Notes: generated by a model not told the origin, from the letters alone. A stretch of 64,000 nt of DNA from Epiperipatus broadwayi (GCA_028023455.1 JAQFVV010006448.1:1017431-1081430), one strand, 5' to 3'; positions 49,260-61,299 are shown, counted from the first letter of the stretch. A program made the numbers and translations.

Positions 49260-49710
49260 AAATATCCAATACTGTCTGTAGTTCCTTTTACATATGGAAC
49301 ACAAATCCTAATAGTTGATTTATCATCTTTTTATTTTCTATTTTGTCTATTATGGGCTTGAAATAAAGCTTTTTTTATATATAAATTTATAATTATAACT
49401 ATTTGCTAATAAAACAATATTAATATGATTTATTTCTTCTTTCAGATGTGACTTATCTGAAAGATTAATTGCTCTATTTAAAATAGTTTTGTCTACAGAA
49501 ACTTTCTGAGTTGGGTGATGATGAAAATGTAAATGTAAATATCTGTACGTTTGTGTATTTTTTCTGTAAATCGAAAAAGATAAACTATTTGGTGTTCTGG
49601 TGACTAGAACATCAAGAAAAGGGAGTTTTCCATTAGATTATGTCTCCATGGTAAATTTAATATGAAGATGCATATTATTTAAATGTAAGAAAAAATCATC
49701 TAATATATAT
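49260..49710 (-). pseudogene. Penelope-like reverse transcriptase thumb and linker, broken
   Basis: HLHIKFTMET is followed by a stop and then NGKLPFLDVLVTRTPNS, SIYRKNTQTYRYL and ILNRAINLSDKSHLKEEI. These match the PLE reverse-transcriptase C-terminus. After a frameshift the linker ALFQAHNRQN and the segment leading to the nuclease follow. At least two stops interrupt. The catalytic palm is absent. Confidence 0.65.
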
Positions 49711-49817
49711 ATATATAAACTTAGTTTTAAAATAATGTTTGACAACATTTTTATTTCCAAGTTTTTTAGCGTTTTTATTTACTTGTTTAAAATATTGTCT
49801 AAAGACTTGTATTTGTA

Positions 49818-49823
49818 CACACA

Positions 49824-49858
<35 letters not shown>
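49818..49858. repeat. (AC)n/(GT)n microsatellite
   Basis: 'acacacacgtgtgtgt' opens a GT tract; the junction is a perfect small palindrome. Confidence 0.9.
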
Positions 49859-49860
<2 letters not shown>

Positions 49861-50549
49861 AGCAGTATTTAAGCAAATGATCTCTTTATCACTTTTATTT
49901 CCTGTGTTGAATTACTTTGAAGGAGACTTAACTTTTTTGTGCAAGATTTTCTTTTAGATTTACCTTTTTTTTCTTTACTTAAAAGTAAATTCTTGAAATT
50001 TGTTTAAAACTTCACTATCTAAAATTCTGTGATCTTTAGCTTGTACACAAATCTAAAACAAATAAGCAAAAAGCTTTAAAGTACTTTTTTTCAACTTTCA
50101 ATTAGAATATTTTTGTTTTACTCTATTATAAAATTAATCATTTATATGTATTTATTTATTGACATCATATTTTAAGTATTAATTTTGCCATACACACATA
50201 GAACCATGCATAGGGTAGATGTTAATTAAGATTTTATCCAAATAACTCATTCAAAATGAGAGAAGAGTGCCTGTCTAAATATGATTTGCTTTACTATTTA
50301 TAAATATTTAAAATAAAACAATGGTAAAAATGATAGAATAAAAAGTTAAAGTTTCCATCAATTTGTGTTGAGGACTTAAAGAAAATAAGCAAATAGAATC
50401 TCAATGCCTACATATATGAATTCTTATGTGACTGATAAAATAAACAAATTTCCCAATTAATTTTGCATAACACTTTTTCTGTTTTGTTCTATATTGTATG
50501 TTGGGTGAGAAAGCATCATTATGTTGGCATTATTAAAACAAGGGCCAGT

Positions 50550-50735
50550 AATGTACTTGGGTTGTATAGCTAATAGAAAGAGACTACATGTGAGATGGTT
50601 GGATAAAATAATGATCATTTGTGTGATGTGGAAAAAATAACCGTGATTAGAGTATCTTGATTAAACATGAAGAAATCTTTATCCTGCAGTGTATTAAGAA
50701 TGTTTAAAAATTATAGACAGTTTATGATGTTTACT
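50550..50735 (+). pseudogene. RTE 3'-end fragment
   Basis: RKRLHVRWLDKI and the final 'atcctgcagtgtattaagaa' parallel 'accctgcagtggattgataa' at 27,888-27,907. The piece is only the last part of an RTE ORF, strongly 5'-truncated and decayed. Confidence 0.55.
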
Positions 50736-50739
50736 TAGG

Positions 50740-51735
50740 CAAATTGATTTTCACCATTAATTCTTCAGCTGTTTTTTCAATAAATTTTTAACATTCAATG
50801 CAATTTGACATATATTTATATTATGATTATAAAATAAACTCTTTATTCAATCTCAATATTAGAAATTCAAATAGATTTTTCAATTTTTTAAAGTAATTGC
50901 ATGACTGACCCAAAAACATGGAATTTAATAAAACTATACTTAGAAGATACAGTTTATTATGCAAGGAAACTTCTAATTATAAACATAAAGCATCATTTTT
51001 GAAATGTACAAACTTGTTGCTTAAATGATGTTTGCCATTAAAGTAGTGACAATCATTTTATATATTATAAGCATTAATATATAGTAATGGACATATAGGT
51101 AAAACAAATGAATAGACAGTTGTCTATCTGATAGAAGAATGCTTATATTTTGAGATATAATTTTATAGTCTACTATTGTCCTTTTATATTTTTTGAGAAT
51201 AAGAATACTATACATGAACAGAATCGACTTAATAATTATTTATCAGCATGGTTAACAACTGGATGAATTTTAATTTATATTGCAGTGATGAAAAAACAAA
51301 AATGACTTTTGCACATATAAATAGTCAAGAGTTTTTAAATGAAAATATGATATTATAATTATACAAAAAGACAAAGAGTGACTTCTAATTTAATATAAAT
51401 ATATATAATGGGTTGATCATTTTATATTTTTGAATCTCTTATAAACAACACAAATTCTTGAGGACAAATAATTTATCACAAACACATACTTGGAAGTAAT
51501 AAATATTTTAAGATTTAATTGATGGACGTTTTCTCAAGAGTTTAGAAATTCAAAAGCATTATGTTATTTCTTGATAATTTATACATATATACAATAAACT
51601 CATTTCCATCTGCCTATCAATGTAATATATATTGATATTATTTAATATATATCTTAAAATATTTTTAATTTAATAATTCTTTAATTTATTTAATATTTAT
51701 ATGCACATAAATATTAAATATATTTTCATATTTTA
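50740..51735. other. AT-rich DNA without recognisable genes
   Basis: Only short AT-rich frames were seen. Confidence 0.35.
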
Positions 51736-51739
51736 ATGT

Positions 51740-51900
51740 ACTGTATATTGAAGCAGTCGATGTATATTCACATCGAGCTTCATGCTTCACATTCCATTCT
51801 AACCTCCTGTGGAGCCTGCAATTCATACCTCACCACAGATATATGCCATTTCACCCACACTTTGTATTGTAATAATTAAATAAAGCTATAAAAATATTTA
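51740..51900 (+). other. GC-richer segment ending in a poly-A signal
   Basis: A hairpin 'cgatgtatattcacatcg', a C/T-rich stretch and 'attaaataaagc' (AATAAA at about 51,879) follow one another. It could be the 3' end of a retroelement or of a transcript, but there is no recognisable coding sequence upstream. Confidence 0.25.
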
Positions 51901-52259
51901 GTAAAGTAAAACAGTGGTATGTGTGGTGTAAATATATATATATATATACAGAGCAATAATCTTAGTAATTTTATTGCTGAAAATTACACATTTTCTTTAT
52001 ATAGTTTTAACTATATATATATATTTATTTTGAAATTAAAAACAAAAAGAAGGTTCGGGAAGGCTCAAAATACTTTTGAAATCATTAATAAGCTGAAAGG
52101 ATCTTTATCTATAGTCAGATTATTTTCACTAATTCGAACTAAAATATAATTAAAATTATGAGGAATATTTTTGTTAATTCATTTGCAAATCTTTACAAAT
52201 ATCTAAAAAGTTATTTCGAGCTTTATCCTTAAAATTATTTGTTACTAATTAGATATTTT

Positions 52260-52660
52260 ACTAATTAGAATTAAGATTACAGCAGCGGGCAAGTGAAATC
52301 GCATTCTTGGAGAAGGATAAAATGTATAAAAGAGCCCATAGAACAAAAGATGTTAGTAATTAAATTTTGAGTTAGTCAGTAAATTCTTTCAGAACTTTAG
52401 AGTCAGTAAGTAAATTTTCAGAGAAGTGATTCAAGATCTTCAAATTTTTAGAAGTTAACATAAGTTCGGTTTCCATGAATTTCAAGTAGAGGAAATCCAG
52501 CACCTTTATCTCCTTTTCTCAGAGACTGTCTGTCTGCTGCTGCCATGTTCCATCCACTTGACTGGCTGCACAAGATGACCATCTGAGTGCTGAGCTGATT
52601 GCTTATTGCCATGCTGTATCTGCATGCTATGCTTTCCTGAGGTAACCTCACTTAAATGAA
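52260..52660. other. GC-richer segment with TATA-like box, possible solo LTR or promoter
   Basis: 'gtataaaagagccc' (52,324-52,337) is a good TATA-type word. The next 330 bp are clearly less AT-rich than the surroundings, with repeated 'agtcagtaa' words (52,373 and 52,402) and a stretch rich in 'ctgctgc' and 'tgctgag'. No flanking TG...CA ends or duplication were found, so neither an LTR nor a host promoter can be claimed. Confidence 0.25.
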
Positions 52661-52746
52661 GAGCTGCTTTAAATTTATATAATATGTAATGAAACTATGA
52701 CTTCCTTAATATATTACTATATAATTCCTGCTAATTTTATTCTTAA

Positions 52747-52776
52747 ACTCTCTCTCTCTCTCTCTCTGTCTCTCTG
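52747..52776. repeat. (CT)n microsatellite
   Basis: A CT tract with one 'ctgtctctctg' interruption. Confidence 0.85.
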
Positions 52777-52779
52777 TAA

Positions 52780-54345
52780 TTCTTACTATTTTAGCGTAAT
52801 TTTAACTCACCTTTCATGCTTAAATTCTTGTATATAACTTTGTGCAGCTCCATTAGAGATTTTAACTTCTTTGTTTTATATATGTAGACAGTTTATTCTA
52901 TTTAATTAATATGTCAATATCATTCAACCTCATGAGTCTAATAAGGGCTTATTTTATTTGTTTAATTGGGAAAGAAGCAGGACTACATTTAAAATTTATT
53001 AGTAAAGTTATATTCATTTTAACAGAAATCACTCGCTAGTTTGGTTTTTACATTTAAATCATTTATTCACGTTTTCTTATCTAAAATATTTTATTGTGGA
53101 TTCATACTGTTACTTTATTATTTGCATTTATTCCTAAATTGCCATTTAAAAGATCATGAACTTTAATATTGTTATCATCTCATCTTGCCATTTGTCTGAA
53201 GGTTAGTTCTGTTACTGAAGGCATTAATGGGTATCAAATTTAAAATTAATTTTAGTGGTTTACCATTAATAATTACAAAAGTTATTATCCATTATAAGTT
53301 GCTTAATGATTTATTATTTAAACATATCATTGCACAGAAGTGAAACCATTTTCAGGTGATGGAATGTAATGTATTAATCATATTGCTCAGGTATAATGAT
53401 GATGGCATACTTTTACTTTCTCTTATGGTACTTACATATATATTTTTATTGCTTTGTCATTGGGGACTTTGGAAGTCCAAAGCTCCCATCCTATTTTTTT
53501 CAAAATCATTCATAGTCAGGGGTATACACTACTCCCTATGGATTGTGAGGTTTATGTGGTTTTGATTGTGTTGTGGAAGTTCCATACAGCTGGCTCTGGA
53601 CATTCAAACCAAATTTCTCCATTGAGTATCATTTCACCAGAATGTGCGGATATACCAACCCTGATTTATTTCCAAGTGTGTTCAAATGTGGAAATATTCA
53701 AACTACCATAAGATCTGTATTTCTCTAATGACATGCTAGTATCATTATTGTTTTATTAAATTGATTTATGTCTGTTTGACCTTTTGTTAGCTACAATGAG
53801 ATGTTGGAAATAATGACTCATTCATGAGATACACCAACATGCTAATTAGTCAGTACACTGTTTTTAAACTACCTTCTTTTAAAATACTACTTGATTCCCA
53901 TAGATGTAGATCAATACATATTCTCTGTAAAACCTTAATGATTATATACCTTATCTTTCCCTGTCAATGTAACACATTGTTTGTTTCTTGTACACTTCTT
54001 CTAAAGATGCTATTTCCAAACAATGCTTATCAAACATATGTAATGATTTTAAGATTGTAAATAAATGATTGAGACCTTATATTTACATTTATTTATCAAA
54101 ATGATTAATGTTAAAATATCAAGTATCTTTCTATAATCCGAATCTATGCCTATCTTGTAGATTGTTTTATGCATCCACAACATTATGTTTGTAAATATTT
54201 ATAAATTGGCATGTTCAACTCAGCAGAAGTTATAACTCATTCAGTAAAATTTATGTCCATTGAACAATTAACTTAAAGGGGATTATATAAAACAATTCCT
54301 GAAATTTACTAAATAGTTAACATTATACCAAGCATGAAATATCTT
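52780..54345. other. Mixed-composition DNA, no recognised gene
   Basis: The stretch 53,350-54,060 is somewhat less AT-rich and holds frames of 69-85 codons (for example a frame at 53,454-53,711 with LWKFHTAGSGHSNQISPLSI). Composition is more balanced than chance frames elsewhere, but I recognise no family, and there are no obvious splice pairs. It may be an old element remnant. Confidence 0.3.
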
Positions 54346-54348
54346 TGT

Positions 54349-54700
<352 letters not shown>

Positions 54701-54704
54701 TCTA

Positions 54705-57020
54705 ATATTTTATTAAAATTATATAATACATAAATCCAGGTTTTTGAATTATTATTTTTTTCTAGTTAATATTTAAAATTATTTTCTTTAGCTAATAGCT
54801 TAGCATTAATAAATATAACTTTAGTAAATGTAATTCCTGGGCTACTCTTATCTTGATTATCATCATCAGTCTGATCTTATGCTCTACCGCTGTGTTTCCA
54901 GGCCTGGAATTAAAATAATTTTGCTGTATCATTGGTATTGTTGTTCATAGGGTCAGAGACTTGAATAATATGCAAATAGGTTAGGATTCAGGATTGCTCC
55001 AGATCTGTGTATCTCAAGCATGATCAGATTTGAGGTACTTTTGCTTGGATTTTGTGTCTTGTTGAGTGAGCAGATCATTTTGACAGGTACAATATTATAA
55101 TTTATTTATCATTTTATTATTAAATGGGATAATATGTATATTAAAAGATATATTTTATAAATTAAGATCAGAAAAGTCCAAGCTATAGTGGTTTTTATAT
55201 TTTTTGTGGCAGTGAAGATTAGACAGTGTCAAAGAGAAATAGAAAAAGTGTTGACTATTTAAAACTATGATGACATTGAAAGGTTTTGAAAATTTCAGAG
55301 GCAACAAAAGAAATAAACAAGTGAATAAATAGATGATCAGATTAAATATGTACTTTCATGTTGAAGTGTAAATATTGAATTGTAATGGTTCTATTTCAAT
55401 CATCTCATGACATAAAGTAATTTATTAACAAATAATATACTTCTTGAAAATGCTATAGTAAAAGAAGAAGAAAAACCTTTAGTATTAAAATATACAGACT
55501 CTAAAATAGTATGAAAGTGCTTTGGAGCAGTCTTAAAAGAAAAAAAAACCCATAAGATTCTTAGGTGGCTTTGGAAAAGTACTATTCACAAATATTCCAA
55601 ATATCAGTGTCAACGTAATAGTATCTAGTAATATTATTATTAATAGTAATAGTATTACTAATAAAGTTATTATTTAAATATATTTAGATATTATCATTGG
55701 AGTTTTCAGTTTTAGATATACAAGTCAAAATAAATCAATTCAAAATATTTTGTTGATAATATAAAAAGTTTTAATTTTCACTAGATTCTGTTTACGTTTT
55801 GTTTCAAATTTGACAGAAATTTTTATAATATTTTAATATTTTATAAGATTTAGTATTATTATGCAGTTTTTTTTATCAGAGATTATGTTTAATAATCTAA
55901 AAAAAAATCCAAATTTTAAAAAGTAAAATGTTATTTCAGAATGCCCATCTGAGATAATTTACCTCTCAGAATTTTATTCAAAATGAGGTTTTAAGAAAAA
56001 GAACTATCACTAATGATAATACAATATTCAAATTAAAAGATTAAAAGAAGATTGAAATGGATAAACGATGTTTGAAAGGACTAAAGTTGCAGAGTTGTAA
56101 AATTATTATAAAAATTGATAATTTGTTTTTATGCAAATGCATGTTGTAAGATAAAATTTTATTAAAAATCAATAAAAATTATGATATAATAGTAAGTACT
56201 TTATAGCAACCCCATAATACTAAACGAGTCAAATGACGGCTTGGGAGTTAGTAATAAATTTGAGCACCGGAAATGCTAGAACTAGAATTGATGTAAGGAT
56301 CTTATACTCCAGAGCAGGATACTCTACTATTGCACTAAATAATACAGGGAATAATTATGTGCCAACAACACTCATAAATATAGGTCATAATTTGTGTGTG
56401 TATATGTTTTTGAATACAATAATTGTAAGTCAATTAGTGTTAAAGGTATATAATTTTTGAGAATTCTATTGGTAGACTGAGCATTTACCAAGTTCAGTCA
56501 AACTGAAAGAAACAGATAAACGTTTACATACAATAACTTCATGAGAAACAATATATAATTGTTTTTTTTGTTAATGATATTTCACAAACAAATTATATAT
56601 CACATTTGTGTCAATTGTGGATCAGAATTATTTTTCAATGTTATGTAATTCCTACGATATAATATTCTTACATTCGTTTGATTGTTATTGGAACAAATGT
56701 TTTAAATTAAGTTAGAAAAACAATTTAACGCATAAAAAAATTGCTAAAGATAGATGAATTTCACAAATCTCTAAATAAAAAATTATCTAAAAGTTAAAAT
56801 TGATTATCATTTTTATTCATATTTAAAATGTCTTGTTGATTTTGAAAATTTTGTTTTTATCTTGTTAAAAAGTTTATCTTTCGAAGTTAAAAACACAAAT
56901 TCTGCATAATGAAATTACTGTAGTTAGAATTGACCTGAGAATTGTCAAAATAGTCAGATTAGAAGTTTTATTAGTTTCAACTAAGATCACCTTTTTGATT
57001 TAAATCTGTCATCCAAAGCA
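54705..57020. other. AT-rich DNA without recognisable genes
   Basis: A small inverted repeat of 'agtaatatt' type lies near 55,625-55,660. A 75-codon frame at 56,233-56,460 has balanced composition (WELVINLSTGNARTRID) but no family match. Nothing else was recognised. Confidence 0.3.
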
Positions 57021-57022
57021 TG

Positions 57023-57025
<3 letters not shown>

Positions 57026-57058
<33 letters not shown>
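57026..57058. repeat. (TA)n microsatellite
   Basis: A pure TA tract adjoining the 'gaaagacaaaaaacaagtt' end of a family F copy. Confidence 0.95.
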
Positions 57059-57062
<4 letters not shown>

Positions 57063-57625
57063 GACAAAAAACAAGTTAAACTTGCTAACACTTGTATTTA
57101 TGATCAATAGATGGCGTTTTACCAAAAACACCGTCAAAGCATATGTTTGTTTACATGACCATCAGAGTAAGCATTCACTATCTCTTTCATTAGTTCCACC
57201 TCAGATCACTATTTTAAGCTGATTTGCTATCATCAGTGAAGGATAGGAATAAGAAACTAGATCTAAACACTAACTCCGAGTGTTTATGAAACAATTTCTA
57301 TTCAGCTTGCATGGGTCTGATATCAGTTCAGTTTCACCACATAGTAGAAGCCTCTGTATTATATATCATTGCAAGAAAACTTCAAAGGTACATTTATGAA
57401 AAACAAAAAAACAAGTTAAACTTGCTAACGCTTGTATTTATGATTAATATGTTTTGATGGTGTTTTTGGTAAAACAGCATCTATTGATGATAAATACAAG
57501 CATTAGCAAGTTTAACTTGTTTTTTGTTTTTCATAAATGTACCTTTGAAGTTTTCTTGCAATGAAATATATATTGCAGAGTCTTCTACTATGGGGTGAAA
57601 CTGAACTGATATCAGACCCATATAG
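57059..57625. mobile_element. Family F copy fused to a palindromic second copy
   Basis: The part 57,059-57,310 is a full family F unit. From 57,311 to 57,448 a second segment begins, and 57,481-57,622 is its reverse complement ('gggtctgatatcagttcag' against 'ctgaactgatatcagaccc'), with a 32-bp loop. The loop plus the right arm also complements the outer start at 57,070-57,138. Three versions of the 'aagttaaacttgctaa' end thus lie within 450 bp, two direct and one inverted. This nested layout suggests repeated template switching or insertion of one copy into another. Confidence 0.6.
57197..57246 (-). ncRNA. Hammerhead ribozyme-like motif, family F copy 2
   Basis: Perfect CTGATGA at 57,230-57,236 (minus). 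Helix I pairs CTTCA (57,237-57,241) with TGAGG (57,199-57,203). Helix II is AGC/GCT around AAATCA with a mismatched closing pair. The second box is AAAA for GAAA. Helix III is AT/AT around AGTG, and the triplet ATC precedes the predicted cleavage. Helix III differs from copy 1 by a 5-bp indel that keeps the pairing, as expected for a former structure. Confidence 0.45.
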
Positions 57626-57629
57626 CTAC

Positions 57630-58590
57630 CTGGCTTGCTATGCTGAGTTTGAAGACATTACATGTCTAAAAAATTCACACTTGCAAAGCTGAATATTTAT
57701 AATTCCATTTTGAAGATCTAATTTTTATAATTTTAAGGCATTCATAATTCAATTTTGAAGATTAATTTCTTTATAATTCTAAAGCATTCAGCAACGATGT
57801 TATTCCCACATATATATGTTTGATTAGGCAAGTGCATTTTATCTATCCCATGATAAATATTTGTGTTCTAGCCACTCTGCATTTTTTTTATAATGAAAAA
57901 TACATAAAATTTGAATGAAGTTTTTATAAAGATGTTCTTTTTTTTTTAAGACGCTGTTTAGATTTTAAAACGTAATTCAAACATTTTTTTTCTATAAAAC
58001 ACAAAAATATATTTAGATTACTTTCATTGAACAAGTATAATAAACTTCTTTTAATGAGTATTAAATTGTTTAAAATATAAACTTCAACTTTACTTGCTCC
58101 ATCAGCTCGCTGAAGCATATGCATTCTCATTGTTGCAATAACAATTAGATATTAAAACACTAAGTTAATTTCACTTCCTTTAATTCAATAAACTGTGAAC
58201 CCAGAGGTCATTTATCACCTTGTCAACAGTATTTTGTCAACAACGTCATTTTTCATTTTAAAGAATGAAAAATAGTAACTTTATATATTTATTTTCATAA
58301 GTATAATAATAATGTAAATATAATCTATACATATTGATTACATAAATGTATGAGTATGTATGAGTATATATATACTCCTACAATATATATATATATGATA
58401 ATATTGGACCATTGAGAATGCATTGTTGCAATGCTTGTGAAGTATAGATGCTATAAATTTCTCTTTATTTACTTTATTATTAAAATAGCTAGATTTGAAG
58501 ACATACAGGTGTCTGAAAATTACAGATTTTCCTTTTAATAGTTAAGTATTAGATATTTGGGTTGGTCATGCAATCATCAATTCATTGACT
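57630..58590. other. AT-rich DNA without recognisable genes
   Basis: 'aattcaattttgaaga' words near 57,700 and 57,745 are a small local duplication. Short TA runs lie near 58,385. No gene was seen. Confidence 0.35.
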
Positions 58591-58748
58591 GTAAAAAATA
58601 AAGTAGGATTAAAATATGATATGCCTTTATGAGTGATGGGGAGCTGTCATGGTCCTACTGGTATTTTTATTTCTCCATGTAAGGGGGTTTGAAGAATAGG
58701 AGAGTTATTATAAAGTCAAATATAAAATAGGTGACTTGAAAAATAAGA

Positions 58749-58965
58749 ATGTGGATTGCATTTGTATTGCACAATGTATATATGATTGACAGAAAGGAAT
58801 TAGGAAGGCACTAGTAAAATGTACAGTGTGTGCTAAGGTATATCACTTGAAATGTTTGAATAAGAATAGGAAGGATGTAATAGGTTTCTGGTTGTGTAGT
58901 AAGTGTGTAAATGTTATTAAATTGGTGAGAAAGTGGTTTCTAAGTGTAGGTAGTCGAGAGAGAAA
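58749..58965 (+). pseudogene. LINE ORF1 N-terminus: PHD-type zinc finger
   Basis: The frame shows the eight metal ligands of a C4HC3 PHD finger in order: C-I-C, then C-T-V-C, then Y-H-L-K-C, then W-L-C-S-K-C. The aromatic W before the last pair is also typical. PHD fingers usually bind histone H3 tails; in CR1 ORF1 proteins the role is not settled, but targeting to chromatin is plausible. One in-frame TGA lies between the first and second ligand pairs. Downstream the frame is interrupted by a local inversion at 58,978-59,098. Confidence 0.65.
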
Positions 58966-58977
58966 GTCAGGGAAGAG

Positions 58978-59098
58978 GGAAAAATGTAGTTAAGGAAGAT
59001 TCTCCACCCATATCTTTTGACATTCCACTAAAATGATACTCTGTCATATCTTCCATAACTACATTTTTAGTGGAGTGTCAGGAGATATGGGTGGAGAA
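58978..59098. repeat. Local inverted duplication inside LINE ORF1
   Basis: Two segments each occur once in each orientation: 'atgtagttaaggaagat' (58,984) has its complement at about 59,048-59,073, and 'tctccacccatatctt' (59,001) has its complement at 59,081-59,096. The order is A, B, A', B'. A template switch during reverse transcription, or an inversion with duplication, explains this better than ordinary decay. Confidence 0.6.
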
Positions 59099-59750
59099 AG
59101 TAGGAATGCAATGGAGATGGTTATCCAGAGAATAAATAAGATAGAGAAAGAAGTGAAGGATGTAGAAGTAAAATTCTTAGAGATGAAGTGTGAACAGATA
59201 AAGGGATCATTGAGTAGAAATGATACAGATTAAATGGATAAGAAAATCCAGAAGATGGTATAAAATATTATAGATGGAGTAGAGAAAGTAAACTATGAGA
59301 CAGTATTGAGAGGAGATTCAGTAATCAGAGAATGTGGAGATATAATTGCAAGGGAAAATAGAAGCAGGTATGTAAGAGTGTGTATTCCAGGATCTAGAAT
59401 TAAGTATGTGTTAGATAAAGTAAGAAATCAAGGTAGTAGAAATGTATATGTTATGCTAGGGACTAATAAATTGTTAGAGCCATCAGAGAGAGTAATGGAT
59501 GAGTGCATAAAATTGATTAGGAATTTGATTGAGATTAAAGGAAGAGTAGGGGTAGTTGGAATATTACCAAGATTTGACAAGAGGCATTTGTTAGATAGTA
59601 TGTGTTCTATAAATGAGAGATTAAAAAATTGTGTGAGAGAAATTATATTTTTTTTGTGGATGCATGGGATTGGTTTATTGAAAAGAGGGAGTTATATTGT
59701 AAAGATAGATTACATTTAGGAAAGCAAGGAAGTGAAGTCTGAATGAGTCT
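59075..59750 (+). pseudogene. LINE ORF1 C-terminus: coiled coil and GDSL/SGNH esterase
   Basis: A helical, charged stretch (VIQRINKIEKEVKDVEVKF) suits a coiled coil for ORF1 multimers. After two stops the esterase begins: GDSVIREC with the nucleophile Ser (59,314), VYVMLGTN (59,447-59,470) as the block with Gly and Asn, GILPR (59,560), and finally DRLHLGKQG (59,704-59,730, after a frameshift), which holds the Asp-x-x-His pair. All triad residues are therefore visible. Esterases of this type in CR1 ORF1 may act on lipids or acyl groups; the role in retrotransposition is unproven. Length is normal apart from the frame breaks. Confidence 0.7.
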
Positions 59751-60000
59751 GATATTTAAAGAATATAATTCAGGAAACTTTTAAAAGGGGGGGTGGGCTT
59801 TTAAATTGTAATATTATCAAAAAGAAGAAGAATGGATGGGATATAAAAAATAAGCAAAAGATGGTTGATTTACATATAAGTGTAGATGTGGAGAAGGAAT
59901 GGAACTGTAAGATTAATGGTAAAAAAATTTTTTATAAACATAATGGAGAAGAAAAAATCAAATGAATTTATAAAAGAGTAGTTAGTAAAGAAAAAATTGT

Positions 60001-60720
60001 TAAAATTGGATTTTTGAATATAGAAGGTGGTAGGAGACTAGAAAAGTGGCTTGAACTAAACAAAGCAATTAAAAACGAAGAGCTTGAGGTATTAGCAGTA
60101 GTGAAAACACATCTAAGAGAAAATGAAGAACCTATTTTGGAAGATGTGGTATGGCAGGGTAGAAATAGAAAAGAAAAAGAAAAAAGGGGTGGTGGTATAG
60201 GTGTTATATCGAAAAAATATTTAAATATTGTTAAATGTCAAAAGCATTTGTGGGTTGAAATAAGGTTGGGTAGATGAGAATAGATGGTGGTTGTAGTGCA
60301 TATAGCCACTGGAGATAATAAAACTGTAATGGAATGGAACAGTGGTATATATGAATGCCTAGTTAAGGATATACAGAGTTTTTAAAAATAGAGGAAGAGA
60401 ATAATTGTTATAGGGGATATGAATGAACATATTGAAGAAATTGATGATGTAGATAATAAGAATGGTCAGTTTTGAAGGAATTTTGTCAAAGAGTAAATTT
60501 GAGCATTGGCAATTTATCAAATATTTAGGAGGGACAATACATATGGTCTAAAAATAATATATTTCACACAATAGATTATGTATTGGTAGAGAAAAAGGGA
60601 ATGAATAAAATATGGAAAATTAAGGTGTTTGATAATGAAGAGAGAGTATGTAATAGTGATCATAATTTTATTGTAATAGAAATAGTTAGTAATGTGATGG
60701 AGGATAGAAATAAAGGTACA
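60001..60720 (+). pseudogene. LINE ORF2 N-terminus: APE-type endonuclease, mutated
   Basis: FLNIEGGRRLEKWLELNKAI opens the domain. VLAVVKTHL (60,090) corresponds to the 'E-T' box where relatives have V-V-E-T-H; the catalytic Glu is Lys here. GGGIGVIS, then IGDMNEHIEE (60,411) with the Asp and Asn pair, IDYVLVEKKG (60,572) and SDHNFIVIE (60,655) with the Asp-His pair follow in order. These residues make the metal site of the nicking enzyme. Stops and at least two frameshifts break it. Apart from the Glu change, every motif is preserved. Confidence 0.7.
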
Positions 60721-61299
60721 AACAATATTGAAAGATGTGCATAGGAAGTGAATGATAAGCATAAATTGGAAGAATATAAAATACAAGTTGAAGAAGCCAT
60801 AAAACAGTTGGTTAGGGGTGAGTATGAGGACTGGTGTGGTGAGATAGAAAAAGTGGCAAATAGGGTTTTAGTTGAGAATATGCAGAAGAATAAAAATAAT
60901 AACAAATGAGAGGTAGTAAAAGTGTGAAAGAGAAGAAACAAGCATACAGAGAATATAAATGTGCTATTAAGAACAAAGAAAGTGAAAACAATACCAGAAG
61001 AAGTTGACTAAAACGAATAATTATAGAGAGAGGATAAAGTTGAATAGTAAATTGTCGGAAGATATTACTAAAAGTGGCAGAGATGGGAGTAAAAAAATTT
61101 GGAATTACATTAAAAAGAAAAATGTAAAGGAGAGATAGTATTAATAGATGTTGAGCGAATAGAGTGTAGCTCTAGTGAAGTGTTAAAGAGAATCTTAAAT
61201 AGATATGTAATGTATATAGAAAAGATGTTACATGTGAAGGAGTTAGTGATAGAAAACATGAAAACATTTAGTAATGGGAATATTAGGTTCACAAAAAAT

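Larger units (their letters stand above)
48665..49710 (-). mobile_element. Penelope-like element, 3' half (RT thumb, linker, GIY-YIG, 3' structure)
   Basis: The minus-strand order is: reverse-transcriptase end with GKLPFLDVLVTRTPNS (about 49,635), a histidine-rich stretch, RICVPYVKGTTDSIGYLLKR (about 49,300), KDAIPLESHGVYHISC (about 49,170), YIG, then ILKRPDF and IPPIWK. This is the C-terminal half of a PLE protein. Immediately downstream (48,700-48,770) lies a hairpin-rich segment. The copy is 5'-truncated near a (TA)n tract at 49,700 and has stops and frameshifts. No Penelope reverse-transcriptase core is visible upstream. Confidence 0.75.

Noticed and set aside
60517-60941. Overlapping minus-strand frames of about 90 codons
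   Set aside because: They are antisense shadows of the LINE ORF2.
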